Source: Pseudolabrys sp. Root1462 (GTDB taxonomy: Bacteria; Pseudomonadota; Alphaproteobacteria; Rhizobiales; Xanthobacteraceae). Taken from it: a DNA stretch of 64,000 nucleotides. The stretch is from assembly GCF_001426945.1 (NCBI RefSeq), contig NZ_LMFS01000001.1, positions 2,748,922 through 2,812,921 on the forward strand, read 5' to 3'. Of this stretch, positions 60,237-64,000 are shown piece after piece (positions within the stretch are counted from its first letter, which is position 1; the number at the start of each line of letters is the position of its first letter). The position numbers and the translations under genes are program-made. The notes under the pieces were generated by a model. It had not been told where the DNA came from. It searched no databases and saw only the letters and a list, made by a program, of their open reading frames with translations.

Positions 60237-61163
60237 TCACCCCAGCGTAACGCGCACGATCTCCGGCGGCACGCCGAGGCGCAGCGGCACCATGCTGGTG
60301 CCGAGGCCGCCGGACACGATCATGTGGCGGCCCTGCTCGACGATATGGCCGTAGGCGAAGCGCGCGCCGTATTGCGATGGCGCCCAGACCGGCGGCACCA
60401 GAGGAAACCGGATCTGGCCGCCGTGGGTGTGCCCGGCAAGCGTCAGCGACACCCGGTCCGGAACCTGGGTGAAAATGTCGGGCTCATGGACGAGCAGGAT
60501 CACCGGGTCGTCGGTGTCGATCTTGCGCAGCGTTCCTGGCAGATCGTCGACGCCGCGGAACTTGCCGTGGCCGAGCCGATAGGCGATCTGGTCGCCGAGC
60601 CCGGCCAGCCAGAACCGCCCGCCGGCCTCGCCGAGCCGCACTGCGTCGTTTTCCATCAGCGGAATGCGCACGTTCTTCAGCGCCGCGCGGGTCGGACCGA
60701 TGCCGTGCCACCAGTCGTGATTGCCGAGTATCGAATAGACACCGAGCGGCGCCTTCAGGCGCGACAGTTCGTATGACCATTCCTCCGGCGGCACCACTTC
60801 GGTGACAAAGCGGTGGGTGGCAAAGTAGTCGCCAAGCAGGACGATCAGATCGCTGGACAAGGTGTTGGCGGCATCGACCACCTGCCGCACCCGCTCGACG
60901 CCCATATTCGGCCCGCCGGCGTGGATATCGGCGACCACCGTGATCGTCAGGCGTTGACCGGCCCGCCAGCCCGGCGGCCGCATGGTGTAGTCGGTGATGA
61001 TCAGGCTGTTGGCGGCTTCCATCGCCGCATAGGCGGTCGTGCCCGGCACGATGATGGCGCCGGCGCCGGCCAGGCCGAGGCCCGTTTTGAGAACCCCGCG
61101 CCGCGTGAAGCCGCGCGACTGCGGGACCGGCGGCACGAGGCGGCTTGGCGCATCGATCGTCAT
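60237..61163 (-). CDS. Tat-exported metallophosphoesterase
   Basis: 308 residues. A twin-arginine signal (FTRRGVLKTGLGLAGAG, about 20-40) sends it out folded. Calcineurin-like phosphoesterase motifs are VVADIHAGG, LLGDYF, GNHDWW and GHTHGGQ, all present. Family members cleave phosphodiesters, including nucleotide or lipid ones (UDP-2,3-diacylglucosamine-like relatives). Its substrate is unknown. Confidence 0.9.
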   Translation of the reverse strand: MTIDAPSRLVPPVPQSRGFTRRGVLKTGLGLAGAGAIIVPGTTAYAAMEAANSLIITDYTMRPPGWRAGQRLTITVVADIHAGGPNMGVERVRQVVDAANTLSSDLIVLLGDYFATHRFVTEVVPPEEWSYELSRLKAPLGVYSILGNHDWWHGIGPTRAALKNVRIPLMENDAVRLGEAGGRFWLAGLGDQIAYRLGHGKFRGVDDLPGTLRKIDTDDPVILLVHEPDIFTQVPDRVSLTLAGHTHGGQIRFPLVPPVWAPSQYGARFAYGHIVEQGRHMIVSGGLGTSMVPLRLGVPPEIVRVTLG

Positions 61164-61172
61164 CGCATTTCG

Positions 61173-62207
61173 CTAGCGCAAAAGGTTGAAAGGAAAGTGC
61201 ACGCGAGCGCGCGCTTTTCGGTGTTTCACCGGCGGCCGGGGTCGCGGTAGCGGCACCTCGACGAGCGCGATCTCGACCCGCGGCGACTTGCTCGGGGCGA
61301 TGTCGGCGAGAGCGGGCTTGCCGGTCACGTTCTTGCTTTCGGCATTTTCCGGGCCGTCGTCGGCAGGGCCCTCGGGCGGATTGTCGAGCTTGGCCTCGGG
61401 CTTGTCGGGCTTCTCGGTGTCGGCTTTGGCAACTTCGGCCGGCTTCGGTGGTGGCGGAGGCTCCAGTACGTTCCAGTGACAGATGCGGTAGCCATTGCGG
61501 CGCTCCGCCAGATCCACGTGAATGTGCTCTTCATGGTAGCCATCCGACCCCGGCCCCAGAACCGTGGTGAACCGCGCACAGGCCGAATCGTGCAAGTCGA
61601 TGCGGATATCCTTGGCGAAGGTCTTGTCGGTGAGCATCGCCACCTTCTTGTCGGTGAAGGTGAGGCTGCGGACATCGACCGCGTTGCCCTTGCCGTGCTC
61701 GCTCACCTTGGCGCCGAACACGCGGTTGCGGCCGCGGCAACTGTAATCGTCATAGGTTTCGACGCTGGCCAGCCTCAGCCCGTTTTTCGCGACGCGCGTC
61801 GTCACGTCGTCGCGGACCCACAAGGCGAATTGCTCGGCCATCTCACAGCGCAGCAAAGGCGCCGGCTTGATGTCGATGCGCCGGCCTTTGTCGAGCCGCA
61901 CGGCCTCGAGCTCGACCATGTCGCCGCCGCCACAGATGCCAGGACCGATCAACCGCGGCATGGCGCTCAGTGCTGCGATCTTTTCCAGCCGGGTGCGGCA
62001 GGGTGACGGCTCCGCGGTCACCGCCGCGGAATTGAATTCAGCGCCGGCCGCCTCGCGAAATGACAAAGGCTCACGCCAGGGCGCGTGAACCGCTTTCGCC
62101 GCCCCGGGCTTGGGGCGCGGCAACGGCGTATCATCCGCCACAGCCGGCGCGAGCGCCGCCACAAGGACGGCCACCGTCACAATGCAAAATCGTACCGCCA
62201 CCGACAT
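61173..62207 (-). CDS. Extensin-like family protein
   Basis: 344 residues with a signal peptide (1-24, ending APAVADD). The extensin-like domain follows (about 50-250): EPSPCRTRLEKIA, MAEQFALWV, YSCRGRNRVFGAKVSEHGKG, then DLHDSACARFTTVLGPGSDGYHEEH. The long C-terminal tail is Pro/Glu/Lys-rich and ends in a basic RKARARVHFPFNLLR. Bacterial function is unknown; a cell-wall role is assumed. Start at ATG 62207; a longer upstream frame lacks a signal peptide. Confidence 0.88.
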   Translation of the reverse strand: MSVAVRFCIVTVAVLVAALAPAVADDTPLPRPKPGAAKAVHAPWREPLSFREAAGAEFNSAAVTAEPSPCRTRLEKIAALSAMPRLIGPGICGGGDMVELEAVRLDKGRRIDIKPAPLLRCEMAEQFALWVRDDVTTRVAKNGLRLASVETYDDYSCRGRNRVFGAKVSEHGKGNAVDVRSLTFTDKKVAMLTDKTFAKDIRIDLHDSACARFTTVLGPGSDGYHEEHIHVDLAERRNGYRICHWNVLEPPPPPKPAEVAKADTEKPDKPEAKLDNPPEGPADDGPENAESKNVTGKPALADIAPSKSPRVEIALVEVPLPRPRPPVKHRKARARVHFPFNLLR

Positions 62208-62394
62208 GTGGTTTGGTCTCTGCCATGAATCGGGCAATTGTGCGAGGCACAAAATCCTTGCGCGGACGCGACTTACCGTTTCCACAACGCCAACGGCCCG
62301 CTAACCTGATGAACGGCTGGCGAGGGGCCAGCCCAAGAGCCAAAACGCGCCGGCGACGGGAATACCCGCGCCCAAAAAACGGAGAGGGAATTTC

Positions 62395-64000
62395 ATGCTC
62401 GGGCTGATGCAGGGCTGGCCGCTTTTGTGCCACCAGGTCATCGATCACGCCGCCACTTTTCATGGCGGCCGCAAGGTCATCACCCGCTCGGTCGAAGGAC
62501 CGATTGTCGAGACCACTTATTCCGAGGTCCGCGCCCGCTCGCTCAAGGTAGCGCAGCGGCTGGAGAAGGACGGCATCCGGCTCGGTGACCGCGTCGCAAC
62601 GCTCGCCTGGAACACCTGGCGGCATCTCGAATGTTGGTACGGCATCATGGGGATCGGCGCGATCTATCACACCGTGAACCCGCGCCTGTTTCCCGAGCAG
62701 ATCGTGTGGATCGTCAATCACGCGGAAGACCGCATGATGTTCGTCGATCTCACTTTCGTGCCGCTGGTCGAGAAGATCGCCGACAAGCTGCCGACCATCG
62801 AGCGCTATGTCATTCTGACCGATCGCGCCCACATGCCGCAGACGGCGCTGAAGAACGCGGTCGCCTACGAGGATTGGATTGGCGAGGTGGACGGCGACTT
62901 CGCCTGGAAAGCGTTCGACGAAAACACCGCCGCCGGCATGTGCTACACCTCCGGCACCACCGGACACCCGAAGGGCGTGCTGTATTCGCACCGCTCCAAT
63001 GTGCTGCATGCGATGATCGCGGCGATGCCCGACTCGATGAATGCGTCGAGCCGCGACGTGATCCTCCCCGTGGTGCCGATGTTCCATGCCAATTGCTGGG
63101 GCCTCGCGCTCACCGCGCCGATGGTCGGCGCCGCCATGGTGATGCCCGGCGCCAAGATGGACGGCGCCTCGATCTATGAACTGCTCGACACCTACAAGGT
63201 CACCTTTACCGCCGCGGTGCCGACGATCTGGTTGATGCTGCTGCAAGATCTTGAGAAGACCGGAGGCAAGTTGCCTCATCTCAATCGCGTCGTGATCGGC
63301 GGCTCGGCCTGTCCGCGCGCGATGACCAAGACGTTCCAGGACGTTTACGGCGTCGACGTGATTCACGCCTGGGGCATGACCGAGATGAGCCCGCTCGGCT
63401 CGCTCTGCACGCTGAAGCCGGAATACGCGGCGCTTACCGGCGACGCACGCCTCGACGTGCAGATGAAGCAAGGGCACCCGCCCTTCGGCGTCGAAATGAA
63501 AATCGCCGACGACGCCGGCAAGGATCTTCCCTGGGACGGCAAGACCTTCGGCCGCCTCAAGGTGCGCGGTCCTGCCGTGTCGAAGGGCTACTACAAGGTC
63601 GACGACGACCCGGTGTTCGAGGACAACGGCTGGTTCGATACCGGCGACGTCGCCACCATGGATCCGTATGGCTATATGCAGATCGTCGATCGCAACAAGG
63701 ACGTCATCAAGTCCGGCGGCGAATGGATTTCGACCATCGACCTGGAGAACCTTGCCGTCGGTCATCCCAAGGTGGCGGAAGCTGCCGCCATTGGCGTCGT
63801 ACATCCGAAATGGGACGAGCGCCCTCTCCTCGTCGTCGTGCTCAAGAAGGGCGAGACCGCGACCAAGGAAGAGATCCTCGCCTTCATGCAGGGTAAGGTC
63901 GCCAAATGGTGGATGCCGGACGACGTGGTGTTCGTCGACGAAATCCCGCACACCGCGACAGGGAAAATCCAGAAGATGACGCTGCGCAAGCAGTTCGAGG
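62395..64000 (+). CDS. Acyl-CoA ligase (AMP-binding), 3' end cut off
   Basis: 535 codons are in the window; the gene continues past the right edge. The AMP-binding core YTSGTTGHPKGVLYSH, the A5-type WGMTEMSPLGS and the late GEWISTIDLEN are present, with the C-terminal lysine in GKIQKMTLRKQF at the very end. Most likely a few tens of residues remain. The start ATG 62395 has AGAGGGA upstream. Resembles medium/long-chain fatty acyl-CoA ligases of the 3-methylmercaptopropionate-type group; substrate not fixed. Confidence 0.9.
   Translation, partial: MLGLMQGWPLLCHQVIDHAATFHGGRKVITRSVEGPIVETTYSEVRARSLKVAQRLEKDGIRLGDRVATLAWNTWRHLECWYGIMGIGAIYHTVNPRLFPEQIVWIVNHAEDRMMFVDLTFVPLVEKIADKLPTIERYVILTDRAHMPQTALKNAVAYEDWIGEVDGDFAWKAFDENTAAGMCYTSGTTGHPKGVLYSHRSNVLHAMIAAMPDSMNASSRDVILPVVPMFHANCWGLALTAPMVGAAMVMPGAKMDGASIYELLDTYKVTFTAAVPTIWLMLLQDLEKTGGKLPHLNRVVIGGSACPRAMTKTFQDVYGVDVIHAWGMTEMSPLGSLCTLKPEYAALTGDARLDVQMKQGHPPFGVEMKIADDAGKDLPWDGKTFGRLKVRGPAVSKGYYKVDDDPVFEDNGWFDTGDVATMDPYGYMQIVDRNKDVIKSGGEWISTIDLENLAVGHPKVAEAAAIGVVHPKWDERPLLVVVLKKGETATKEEILAFMQGKVAKWWMPDDVVFVDEIPHTATGKIQKMTLRKQFE

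Overview
The window is chromosomal DNA from a high-GC alphaproteobacterium of the order Hyphomicrobiales, probably near Bradyrhizobium, Rhodopseudomonas or Pseudolabrys. Four things point there: the conserved gene runs (histone-deacetylase-like gene, xseB, dxs, tlyA; aroC, fabI, dnaJ-like, RT0821-type gene, pdxH), the TIGR03808/TIGR03809 families, an EcfG-type promoter, and the palindromic intergenic repeats typical of this group. I see no prophage, transposase, CRISPR array or rRNA. One tRNA gene, tRNA-Gln(TTG), is present.

Left part (1-5.2 kb): pyroglutamyl peptidase, a Tat-exported beta-helix protein, a DUF3750 protein, a class II old yellow enzyme, a small c-type cytochrome and a TIGR03809 protein. 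Catabolic block (5.2-20.8 kb): a five-gene branched-chain-amino-acid-type ABC transporter, an HpaI-type aldolase, a dihydropyrimidinase, a zinc-independent alcohol-dehydrogenase-like reductase and a two-subunit 3-oxoacid CoA-transferase. These are followed by RidA, an AtzH/HpxZ protein, an AtzE amidase with its tiny AtzG partner, a LigJ-like 4-oxalomesaconate hydratase and a dihydroxyphthalate-decarboxylase-like protein. The gene mix suggests uptake and breakdown of an N-heterocyclic or aromatic acid whose identity cannot be read from the sequence. A Crp/Fnr regulator follows at 20.9 kb.

Stress/DNA block (21.8-26.8 kb): DUF72, topoisomerase IB, a DUF3606 gene with a clear EcfG-type general-stress promoter, and a PAS-GAF hybrid histidine kinase. 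Envelope polysaccharide block (26.9-33.8 kb): a tightly coupled minus-strand operon encoding a 52-residue membrane protein, UDP-GlcNAc 2-epimerase, a BcsB-like periplasmic protein, an NfrB-like processive glycosyltransferase and an NfrA/BcsC-like TPR plus outer-membrane barrel protein. It reads as a synthase-dependent exopolysaccharide machine related to the enterobacterial N4-receptor glycan system. It has locally low GC and lies near the 3' end of tRNA-Gln. It is the most interesting system in the window.

Right part (35.5-64 kb) is mostly vertical backbone: acyl-CoA dehydrogenase, several SDRs, histone-deacetylase-like enzyme, xseB, dxs, a tlyA gene broken by a one-base deletion, a MATE exporter, an RNA methyltransferase, a DUF1194 protein, ribBX, aroC, a histidine phosphatase and fabI. 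It continues with an ECF sigma/anti-sigma pair, a DnaJ-like protein, an RT0821-type protein, pdxH, CorA, an L,D-transpeptidase, a Tat-exported phosphoesterase, an extensin-like protein and an acyl-CoA ligase that runs off the right edge. Palindromic repeat elements sit at many gene junctions.
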